From Phyto melanocephala (lineage: Eukaryota > Arthropoda > Insecta > Diptera > Rhinophoridae): DNA of 64,000 nucleotides. The notes beneath the pieces are model-generated. The model did not search any database. It was not told the origin of the DNA and saw only the letters and a list, made by a program, of their open reading frames with translations. The position numbers and the translations under genes were made by a program. Of this stretch, positions 47,200 through 56,063 are shown piece by piece; position 1 is the stretch's first letter; the number at the start of each line of letters is the position of its first letter. Location: assembly GCA_941918925.1 (NCBI GenBank), contig OW799237.1, forward strand, positions 71,169,626-71,233,625, written 5' to 3'.

Positions 47200-47565
47200 A
47201 CAAAGATGTTAAACAAGTTCGCCAATTACTTCAAGTTTTCGGTATCAACTATGCCTCAAATGAGCGATTAAAGGCTTTTTGTTACACAATTTTAGACTAA
47301 GTTTACGCTCATGGATGAAAAGACTGTTAAGAAGACTATTAAGGGGAAGTGTGACCGAGAATCTTTTTAGGCGGAATCGTGGTCTATAATAAAACATTTT
47401 CAGAAGCGTTATGTGACCAATTACAAGAGTACAAAGTTAAAAATATTTTGATATATTTGACACATCACTATATGATATGCAACCAACAACAAAAATGGCA
47501 GGTTGTATAAACATGTTGAAAAGTGTGTACCACTGTGTACCACTGTGTACCACTGTGTACCTACC
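47200..47565 (+). pseudogene. mariner relic, continuation after the hAT-like insertion
   Basis: DVKQVRQLLQVFGINYASNERL continues the helix-turn-helix pattern begun at 42880 and fits the spacing of mariner N-terminal domains. MDEKTVKKTIKGKCDRESF and later text are degenerate. A 10-bp tandem repeat CACTGTGTAC (about four copies) lies at 47529-47563. Confidence 0.45.
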
Positions 47566-47824
47566 ATTACAAGAAAATATGTTAAATCAAAAAATTTTTT
47601 TTTGGTTTTTGTTAAAATTTTGATTTGAAGATTTTGTATTTTTTCAAGTTAACGGAAAACGTTAGATCATTTAATTTTCTACAATTTTTTCTTGGATTCT
47701 ATTTGTTGTTGTATTAAACACTTTCTACAAGTTCTGTATTATTAAAAAATTTTAACGTTTTAAAAATGATCTCTAATGGAATAAATACAAAAATATTAAC
47801 AATAAGTCTTTCCTCTCTTTGCAG

Positions 47825-47966
47825 TACTCGAAGTTCCGAAATCGAACATTATATCATGAATTCACTGGGCATTGTTTTGGTGGCATTGGGTATTATAGTT
47901 TCCGTAGCTGTAAGACGATCGAATGCTCCAGCCACTGCCAAAGTCTATGTAACGGAACGAATTTAA
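47825..47966 (+). CDS. nemy: cytochrome b561 (nemy-like), terminal exon
   Basis: After CTCTCTTTGCAG this exon gives TRSSEIEHYIMNSLGIVLVA, LGIIVSVAVRRSNAPA and TAKVYVTERI with a TAA stop. It supplies the sixth hydrophobic helix and a short cytosolic tail; the VYVTERI ending is what suggested nemy. A polyadenylation signal AATAAA lies at 48227-48232, giving a ~265-nt 3' UTR. Confidence 0.9.
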
Positions 47967-48226
47967 GTCTATCAATGACAATAACGAAAAAGACATGATC
48001 AAAAATATTGAAAGATCTATTCTTTGGTCAACAATACAACTATATATTTCCAATACAACCATTGCCATCCCATTTATTAAATTGAATCATTGTCTCTTTT
48101 GTTGTTCTTCAAATTTATGAAAATAATTATTCGTTATTAAGTATGTATATGAGTTTGTTTAAAAATATGTTTTTTATAAAATACAGAAAATTATTGTATT
48201 TATGTTTTATGTTTTCTTTAAATAAT

Positions 48227-48232
48227 AATAAA
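48227..48232 (+). terminator. polyadenylation signal of the cytochrome b561 gene
   Basis: AATAAA in AATAATAATAAAACC, the most convincing hexamer downstream of the stop at 47966. Confidence 0.5.
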
Positions 48233-48493
48233 ACCTTATGAAATAATCACTGCATATCTAAATGTTAAAAACAAATTAATTAAATATTCATGAAATTATG
48301 CCAAAAAAATAAATAAATTTAATTATATAGAAAGAATTGGAAACTTTTACATAAATTATAATCAAATTACTATAGTGTAAATCATATTTAAACTGTATAA
48401 GTACATGTTATGTGTAAGTAAATGCATAAATATAAAACATATTTCTTTCTTTAATTTCGGTTTCAAAATGAATACGAAAAAACTTTGAAATTT

Positions 48494-48654
48494 ACTGCCT
48501 GTTCAAGGATGTCGAAAGAAAACCCAAGCGAAATTTCATTCGCACAAATATATTGAAAACAACAACAAAAACTAAAAATTTGTTTTTGTTTTCAACGTAT
48601 TTGTACGAATGAAATTTCGCTTGGGTTTTCTTTCGACATCGTTGAACAGGCAGT
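48494..48654. repeat. near-perfect palindromic (foldback) element, 161 bp
   Basis: The left arm ACTGCCTGTTCAAGGATGTC and the right arm ending GACATCGTTGAACAGGCAGT are reverse complements with few mismatches. The match continues through TTTCGCTTGGGTTTTCTTTC and GTACGAATGAAA to a tiny loop around ACTAAAAAT. A transcript would fold into a long hairpin. Right-half-only copies occur at 54150-54236 and 60401-60500. Confidence 0.8.
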
Positions 48655-49433
48655 TAGATTCAAATAGTTTGTATGGATCTGTAATAGTTGTGTTCGAATC
48701 TCCTTAATTTTTTTTCTACTCATACATCTATGCAATAATACAACTTTCTTTATTTTAAAACTAAAATCAAAATAAAAAAAAAATAAATAAATAAAATACA
48801 ACCAACAGAACCAGTTCAAAGAAATTATTTACTAAAATGCCACAAAATATAATTAATATTGAAGAAATAATTGTAATTTTTTTTTTTTTTTGTAATTCTG
48901 TATGTGTTTTAGTTTAATTTGTATGAAACAATCTACAAAATATTTGCTAAGATAAGAAAATATGATAAATAATTATACAAATATAATAATTAAAAATAAA
49001 CAATTATTTATTTTAAATGAAAATTTTAAAGGAATTTTTATTCAAAATCTAAACTCAAATTGGTGAGTTGATAGATGCTGCTCTCCCTTAAAAACCATGG
49101 AAACCATGGTACAATTGTACTTTATATGGTACATTTTTGACCTTGTTGGTACCGTGGTACTACCGCGAGCTACTTGGTACAATTTAAAAATTTGTCCATG
49201 TTCTATTTAATTTTGTTTGTGTGTTTTATTTTATTCTGTCAGCTTTTCTGTTTTTGTTGCAATGCGTTGTCAAAGCAAATTCATGTACCAGGTGGAGTCA
49301 AGTCTGCAACAACAAAATCTGCTTAGTACTGTATTGCAAACTTCTTACAAATTTGGCACCACCTGGTACATGAATTCGGCTTGGCTGTTGTTATATGTAT
49401 TTTATTTTACTTATGATTCGTAAGCATGTAAGA
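48655..49433. other. no gene; GGTAC-rich block with an inverted repeat
   Basis: Around 49095-49180 GGTAC/GGTACC occurs many times. ATTCATGTACCAGGTGG at about 49280 is inverted as CCACCTGGTACATGAAT at about 49358-49374. Function unknown. Confidence 0.5.
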
Positions 49434-49745
49434 TGGACTTTAATAATGAAGTACTAAAATGGTTCGATAAGTTTACTCCAGAAAAAGTTATTATGGGAGA
49501 TACAGTACCTCTTCTGTTGAAAATGTTTCCACACGAACAAACAAACTAAGAAGCAATAAATAATTAGTACATAGCACCAGCCGATTTCATTGAACTTAGA
49601 TCACACAAAGATTCAAATATTTCCTATTTTTGGTCTAAAGTATCACAGATGAAAAATTAATTAAATGAGTTTATGTTCCCAGATATTTCAAGAATTGTAA
49701 GAGGAATTTTGTCTATTCCACGAGTTTTTCTTTTCAAAACCTAAT
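49434..49745 (+). pseudogene. hAT-type transposase relic, C-terminal dimerisation region
   Basis: The plus strand reads MDFNNEVLKWFDKFTPEKV and VPLLLKMFPHEQTN with a stop. It then gives YFWSKVSQMKN, a stop, and MFPDISRIVRGILSIP. The FPDxSRxVxGxLSIP phrase precedes the conserved S(N/S)xxxER block of hAT C-terminal dimerisation domains, which is lost here (RVFLFKT). Two stops break it. Relic of an autonomous hAT-like or domesticated copy; confidence is moderate. Confidence 0.55.
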
Positions 49746-50125
49746 TTAAACAAGGGAAAGAATTAGACTACACGTTTCTACTATTTCAAATTTGATACAA
49801 ACAAAAGACTTATTGAAGTCAACAAATTTTTGTTGTTTTAATTTTAAAATAACAAAAAATTTATTATCTAAAAGTATTTAATAAATAAAATTTGTTAAAT
49901 AACCGATATCTATGTACCTATGAATGTAATATTTTTTATTGGCCTTGGTTTATGTTTTTATTAATAAATATTAAAAAAATGGTACCGTCATGGCCTAAAA
50001 AGTACATTTTATTTTCATACTTGGTACAAAATCATAAAAGCCATTTTCCTTCCCTGTTACAAGAGGATGACTTGAAAGCATAACCTTTTAAAAAAATCAC
50101 GCTTTCAGTAAACAACTCTTATTTC
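49746..50125. other. no gene seen
   Basis: AT-rich, short chance open frame only. Confidence 0.4.
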
Positions 50126-50538
50126 TATACCCTTTACACAGTGAAAAAGGGTATATATAGGTTTGTCATTCCGTTTGTAATTTCTTCATTTTTCATTTCC
50201 GACCCCATAAAGAATATATTTTCTGAAAGCTTATGAGTAGGGGAGTCGATTAAGCCCTGACCGTCTGTTCGTGTGTTGGTTAAAATCAACTTTTAGAAGC
50301 AACTATATGCTCCCCAGATCTGTGTATGGTATCAATCTCTTGGAAATATCCAGGAATGAATCGCTATTGAAATTCAGCACAATTGCCCCATAACTTTCTG
50401 AGATATGAGCGAAAAACCACGACCACCTCGTTTTTTTCACAATTACAACAACAACCTACATACATACTGGTTAAATCAAGTAAACGTGACATCAAATTCC
50501 AGCTGAGCCAAAACAATTTTATTTTATTTAATATATTA
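50126..50538 (+). mobile_element. DINE-like family A, copy 10, left part
   Basis: From TATACCCTTTACACAG to TTAATATATTA, where a foldback element interrupts. The remainder continues at 52397-52570 and ends with TTCGGCAAGGCCGAATATAGCACTGTTACTTGTT. A related uninterrupted copy (reverse of 53760-53830) shows the empty site. Confidence 0.7.
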
Positions 50539-51510
50539 CACAGTACAACACATGATTTGCCAACTCAATTCTGTTAACTGTATGTGAAATTAGATCCAAA
50601 AAGAAGAATTTCTGCATCATTCGTTTTGTCTTCTTACCTGCGATTTGAAGTTAGTATCGATTTGAAGTTAGTACTATCGTATAGGGGAATTTATCACGTT
50701 TTAGGCCCTGTTGTTTGACATAGCTCGACAACCACTAGCCCAATTTAGTTGAAATAAATTTTAAAAAATTAAGAATTACAATTCCCTTAATCTGTTCATA
50801 TATTGTTTTCCTATACAAGTAACACTTTCGAAGTTAAAAATGAATGTATGAAGGGAAAAAATTATTTTTTGCCTAAAAATTAAAAATTTTTTTTTTTTTT
50901 AAATACATAAAAAATCCAAAATGGAAAAAAGTTTCAAGTCTAGTTATTTTTTCGCAAAGTCACATAACCTATGAGCAAAATGAGACAAAGATCAAAAAAT
51001 CCATGCACGCGTTTCGCTTTTATTCGCAATTGAGTAAATGTATGAATTTCAAAAATTTGCTCGAGATATGCACAACATTATTTGGAGAAAACATTGACAC
51101 CTTTTTCATGATTCTGAGAATTAAAAAAAAAGGAATAATTGATTGCGGTAATAAATGTACGTGGACAATTAAACGGAAAGTGGACCTTTTTATTATTTTG
51201 GTTTTTCCGGTGGCTACCTATATGATTTTTTTTACAGAAATTGCACCCACATTTAAGGGTGGTCATTATTTTGAAAGTTTTGCACAGTTTGAAACGTACA
51301 AGTGCTGAATCAGGTATATAGCCAGCCGCCCTTAAAATATGCGCCCATTTATAAGTACCTGGCAGTAAAATATTCAAAAATACGTAGTATTTATAGGTGT
51401 GCATTGATCGATTTTTGGCATTCAGCCAGTGCCGACGAACGCGAACAGTAAAAGTGATTTTTCTCCAGTTTTTTAAAAGTGAATAACAACAAAACATAAA
51501 ATATATCAAT

Positions 51511-51792
51511 ATGGAAAACAACAAGTGCCCATATTTGGATGAATATTGTTACGTTTGTGGTCATATCGTCCGAAAAATACAGAAAAAAGATCGAAAAAAT
51601 TTGTTTACTGAGCAATTCAAAACCGCGTATTGTAATTATTTCGATGAAGCAGATTTAAGTGCTGCAAATTTTACGCCGAACACAGTGTGCAACAGTTGTT
51701 ATACTACCCTTCTAAAATGGATTCACGGAAAAAGTAGAAAGTTATCTTTTATGAAGCCAGTAATTTGGGTGGAAGACATTTATTTTCATTAA
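51511..51792 (+). CDS. small Cys-rich protein in the long-inverted-repeat element
   Basis: A 93-residue frame starts at ATG in the context CAATATGG. Residues ~8-18 give CPYLDEYCYVCGH, and ~68-75 give CNSCYTTL followed by KWIHGKS and MKPVIWVE. Two Cys-x2-Cys pairs separated by about 50 residues with conserved aromatic positions suggest a zinc-binding fold. Similar CxxCG...CxxC...(L/T)xxW...MPxxW patterns occur, from memory, in transposon-associated proteins of aphids and hydra. AATAAA follows the stop within ~15 nt, so a complete short transcript is plausible. It could be a truncated first domain of a longer transposon protein. The function is not known. Confidence 0.6.
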   Translation: MENNKCPYLDEYCYVCGHIVRKIQKKDRKNLFTEQFKTAYCNYFDEADLSAANFTPNTVCNSCYTTLLKWIHGKSRKLSFMKPVIWVEDIYFH

Positions 51793-51802
51793 GTTTTTAT
51801 AA

Positions 51803-51808
51803 ATAAAG
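51803..51808 (+). terminator. polyadenylation signal in the long-inverted-repeat element
   Basis: ATAAATAAAGTTTTTTTTTC immediately after the stop of the Cys-rich ORF. Confidence 0.45.
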
Positions 51809-52396
51809 TTTTTTTTTCATGATAATTTTTTAATTTATATTTTTATTTTAAGGGTGGTGGCTATAACTGATTTTTGAAATTCATACATTTACTCAATTGC
51901 GAATAAAAGCGAAACGCGAGCATCGATTTTTATGATCTTTGTCTCATTTTGCTCATAGGTTATGTGACTTTGCGAAAAAATAACTAGACTTGAAACTTTT
52001 TTCCATTTTGGATTTTTTATGTATTTAAAAAAAAAAAAAATTAAACTTTTAGGCAAAAAATAATTTTTTCCCTTCATACATTCATTTTTAACTTCGAAAG
52101 TGTTACTTGTATAGGAAAACAATATATGAACAGATTAAGGGAATTGTAATTCTTAATTTTTTAAAATTTATTTCAACTAAATTGGGCTAGTGGTTGTCGA
52201 GCTATGTCAAACAACAGGGCCTAAAACGTGATAAATTCCCCTATACGATAGTACTAACTTCAAATCGATACTAACTTCAAATCGCAGGTAAGAAGACAAA
52301 ACGAATGATGCAGAAATTCTTCTTTTTGGGTCTAATTTCACATACAGTTAACAGAATTGAGTTGGCAATCAATTAACTGAAAAATGTTGTACTGTG

Positions 52397-52570
52397 TTAT
52401 TTATATTTTATTTATTTTTTTTAAATTTTTTTAAAAAATTTTATTTTTAATTTTTTTTTTGTAATTTTTTTTTTGTTTGGTATGTTTACAAACAATTGTT
52501 ATTGCATGACTACACGTTGTGAAGTGATATAAGATTCGGCAAGGCCGAATATAGCACTGTTACTTGTTTT
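52397..52570 (+). mobile_element. DINE-like family A, copy 10, right part
   Basis: T-rich tract followed by ATTGCATGACTACACGTTGTGAAG and the stem TTCGGCAAGGCCGAA, completing the copy that begins at 50126. A further T-rich remnant with TATACCCTTCA reaches about 52722. Confidence 0.65.
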
Positions 52571-52722
52571 TTTCTAATTTTTTTTAATGTATTTTTTTAA
52601 TTTTTTTTTTTAATTTATTTTTAATTTTTTTATTTTATATTTTTTATTTGTATTTTTAATTTTTTTTTTAATTTTATTTAATTTTTTTTTTTATTTTTTA
52701 AAATTTTTTTATACCCTTCATT

Positions 52723-53491
52723 TTTATATTCTTTTTTGCACACATATTCCCGCAAACTTTCTTATTGGTACTGCATAAAAAAGTTTTTTTGTAGTTTACA
52801 CGATGACTTAAATTTTTTTACACCTCATATGGATGGTCACAAGAAGAAAGGACTCAAAAAGTTGTAATTTTAAAGGAGAAGACAAAAACATAATAGAAAC
52901 TGTATTATCATAATGTAACTTCTTATGTAAAATTGCTTGTAAAACTGTTGCTTTAATACTATTGTGTTTCTGAAATGTATTGGAATCACTGAAAAACTCC
53001 ATTTCGTAAAAATTGTGTGTTAGGGCCTTTTGAGTGAAAATCAGCACATTGATAGTTTTAAGACAAAATTGCTATAAAATGGAAAATTTGACTGGTCTGC
53101 CAGTGTTGTACATAACCGAGTTTTAAATGTTTATCGAAAATTCGGAATTTTCAGAGTACAAATCGGCAAAGCGGAACTTTGGTAATTAAAAATTCCAAAA
53201 AAATCGGTAAATATGGCAGGCCTGCTTAAAATCCTTTAATTAAGCTGCTAAATGTTTTTATAAATTAGACCGATAAAATATTTAAATTTCTTTATTATTT
53301 GTGATGTGATCCCAGCTAATCTTTTAATTATATATATTTGGTTTTTGGGTTTACCCAAATTTTTAAAAAAGTTTAAATATTAACTTTATTCAGGCTTGAG
53401 ATCATATTAACATTCTTTATTTTTACAAAGAATTCTTAATTGCGATAAATGAAAGAATAAATCTGAAAAATTACTATGTTAAAAATGTATG
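52723..53491. other. no gene; one fragment related to the window-end inverted repeat
   Basis: At 53390-53450 CAGGCTTGAGATCATATTAAC...ACAAAGAATTC...GATAAATGAAAGAATAAATCTGAAAAATTA resembles the terminal region of the element at 63300-64000. Confidence 0.45.
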
Positions 53492-54149
53492 AAACAAGTA
53501 ACAGTCTATATTCGGCCGTGCCGAATCTTATTTGTATCACCATTCATCTCATATAAAATACGTACATACATGTAAAAAACATACATATTAAAAACCATTG
53601 TAAAATTATAAATTGAGTTTACGTATGTATGTTTCTAAAAAAAATTAAAAAATTATATATAAAAATAAACAACAAAAATTACAAAAAAAAATTAAAAAAA
53701 AATTTTTTAAAAATTTTTTTAAATTTTTTAAAAAAAACTTTTTAAGGAATTTAGAAAAAAAAAAATTAAAAATAAATATATACAAAAAAATATAAATAAT
53801 ATATTAAATTAAATAAAATTGTTTTGGCTCAGCTGGAATTCGATGCCACGTTTACCAGTTTTACCAGTATATATGCATGTTGTTGTTGTAATTGTGAAAA
53901 AAACGAGGTGGTCGTGGTTTTTCGCTCATATCTCAGAAAGTTACCGGGCGATTGTGCTGAATTTCAATAGCGATTCCTTCCCGGCTATTTCAAAGAGATT
54001 GATACTATATACAGATCTGAGGAAAATATAGTTGCTTCTAAAAGTTGATTTCAACCAACACACGGACAGACTGGCAGACGGTCAGGGCTTAATAGACTCC
54101 TCTATTCATAAGCTTTCAGAAAATATATACTTTATGGGGTCGGAAATGA
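53492..54149 (-). mobile_element. DINE-like family A, copy 11, truncated
   Basis: Runs from AACAAGTAACAG-stem (TTCGGCCGTGCCGAA) to ATACTTTATGGGGTCGGAAATG. It is then cut off and joined directly to a half copy of the 161-bp foldback sequence, so the 5' end is lost. Confidence 0.65.
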
Positions 54150-54236
54150 AAAACTAAAAATTTGTTTTTGTTTTCAACGTATTTGTACGAATGAAATATC
54201 GCTTGGGTTTTCTTTCGACATCGTTGAACAGGCAGT
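54150..54236 (+). repeat. right-half copy of the foldback element
   Basis: AACTAAAAATTTGTTTTTGT to GACATCGTTGAACAGGCAGT equals the right arm plus loop of 48494-48654. Confidence 0.75.
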
Positions 54237-54849
54237 TAAATTTTTTATTTTAAAATATTCACAGTAAAATGATTTATCAAAGACATTTACTTTTAACTGA
54301 ATGTAGTGCGCCACCTAGTGTAGGATATAAAATAGTTTAAATTATACGAGTTAGCCTGTTATTTGACTGGAAGCGTCACCTGTTGGACAGTAGTGTTGTT
54401 GAGGTAAAACTGGGTGACTTACATAGTTTTTAGAACAAAAAGCTTTGAGTGCTAAACAACAAAACTGTTATAAAATACTATCCACACCATGGTTGTGAAT
54501 TATAGTTATTTTGTTTAGAAATAGAAAAGTTTGCAAATGTATAATTTTAGTATAAAATTATGAAATCTATGGTGCATGATTAGCTTAAAAGCCACCACGT
54601 AATGCAAAGTGCATGCCAGCGAAGCTAGTTTTGATATTTTTTGAATCAAAGGAATTAAGATTTTTGATATTTAGTTGTAAAAGCTATTTAAAAAAACATT
54701 TGTTAGTATTATGAATTTAATGCAAATTAAACATTAACGCCCATCTCCCATATAACGCATTATCTCAGATTCATATATTTTCTCTATGAACAATGGTTTT
54801 GAAAGGGCCCGCCAATTAACTTTTTTTTTTTAAATGCCATAAAAAAAAC
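54237..54849. other. no gene seen
   Basis: AT-rich with no recognised exon. The CGCCCA(T/C)CTCCCATATAACG phrase near 54740 resembles the interior of DINE-like family B. Confidence 0.4.
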
Positions 54850-55150
54850 TACTGAATATTTTCTCAAATTTCTCTTTTTATTTGAAAGTACAATCCTTCC
54901 GGTTAATAATGGAAAATAATTTCATTCAAATGGCTGCCTCGGCTGGCCATGCAGTAGCCTACACTATCGGTCCAATTTTTAAGCACATTATCGATTGTGT
55001 GCAGCTGTATTTCACCAATGGCCTCACGAATATTATCCCTTAAAGCGTTAATTGTCTTTGGCTTGTTGGCGTAACACTTATCTTTGACGGCACCCCACAA
55101 ATAATAGTCCAACAGTGTCAAATCGCAGCTCCGAGGTGGACAAACGACAT
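54850..55150 (-). pseudogene. mariner transposase C-terminal fragment
   Basis: The minus strand reads PPRSCDLTLLDYYLWGAVKD, then KCYANKPKTINALRDNIREA. It ends ASRGSHLNEIIFHY with a stop. This is the third catalytic Asp region and C-terminus of the same mariner type whose first half is at 5510-6005. The N-terminal two thirds are absent. Confidence 0.8.
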
Positions 55151-55261
55151 CAGCTCATCAGAAACATTTTCGCATTTTTTTTCTACGTCTATGAAGCCAG
55201 AATTGGGAAATAAGAAACTATTGATTCAAGTTGATAATGAAAATAATATGGGCGACACAAA

Positions 55262-55495
55262 AGGTATGTGTTTTATATGCATGTACGTATTTCATATGAG
55301 ATAAATGGTGATACAAACTATTGTTATTGTGTGACAACACGTTGTGAAGGGTATATAAGATTCGGCATGGCCGAATATAGCGATCTTAATTGTTTTTTAA
55401 CACACATACAACAACAACACACATGCATACAAACGTGGTATACTGGTTAGAGAAAACGTGGCATCGAATCCCAGCTGAGCTAAAAAAAAATTGTT
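55262..55495 (+). repeat. DINE-like family A fragments, rearranged
   Basis: A stem-end fragment (to TTCGGCATGGCCGAATATAGCGATC) is followed by the tRNA-like block AACGTGGTATACTGGTTAGAG...GGCATCGAATCCCAGCTGAG out of the usual order. Confidence 0.6.
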
Positions 55496-55518
55496 TTTAC
55501 TTTTTATTTTATATGTTA

Positions 55519-56027
55519 CTAAAAAAGCCCGGCGCGCGTTGCTACGGCCCTTAATGAATAAAAATGCATTCTAAATTTAAATTGAATAGCAAAAGGCTAA
55601 AAATTATAACTTATTTCTTATGGGCGTGGCACTGCCCACTTTTCTAATCACGAAATTGTAAAGTCATGACAGCTCATTATGTGTGCAAAGTTTCAGAAAA
55701 ATTGGTCCAGTGCAAGTACCTCAATATTATAACTTTTTTATGGCCGTGGCCCCGCCCACTTTTCTAATCACGAAATTATATAGTCATGACAGCTCAATAT
55801 GTGTGCAAAGTTTCAGAAAAATCGGTCAAGTTCAAGTAGCTAAAACTGGTAACTAATTTTTTATGGGCGTGGCCCCGCTCACTTTTTGCCACCCATACAC
55901 ACTACCTGGGATGTGTACAACAACTTGTCAAAGTTTGACTCCGATCAGTTTTACAGTTTCGGAGTCAAAAGCTAACACACACACACACACAAATACACAC
56001 ACAGAGTTTCACTTTTATATATATAGA
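55519..56027 (-). mobile_element. non-autonomous Helitron, family 1, copy d
   Basis: Reverse copy: AAGCCCGGCGCGCGTTGCTAC at the 3' side and GAGTTTCACTTTTATATATATAGA at the 5' side. It has two ~118-bp units with GGGCGTGGC(A/C)... blocks, fewer than copies b and c. The terminal CTAG is mutated. Confidence 0.7.
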
Positions 56028-56063
56028 TTTATATTTTTTTATTATTTTTTTGTGAAGTGTTTT

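Larger units (their letters stand above)
50539..52396. mobile_element. long-inverted-repeat transposon with TTA target duplication
   Basis: This 1,858-bp element has terminal inverted repeats of 518 bp (50539-51056) and 527 bp (51870-52396). They begin CACAGTACAACA and are nearly identical apart from a small indel close to the tip. TTA is duplicated at 50536-50538 and 52397-52399. Comparison with uninterrupted DINE copies shows TTAATATATTATTTATATTT as the pre-insertion sequence. Between the repeats lie ~810 bp with a Cys-rich ORF (51511-51792) and its polyadenylation signal. The 3-bp TTA duplication allows PIF/Harbinger or CACTA-like mechanisms; no transposase is encoded. The family is not recognised. 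Confidence 0.85.

Noticed and set aside
51078..51524. 148-codon minus-strand frame in the long-inverted-repeat element
   Set aside because: It overlaps the left arm boundary, has no family signature and runs opposite to the better-supported Cys-rich ORF with its AATAAA. It may deserve a look if the element is shown to be transcribed both ways.
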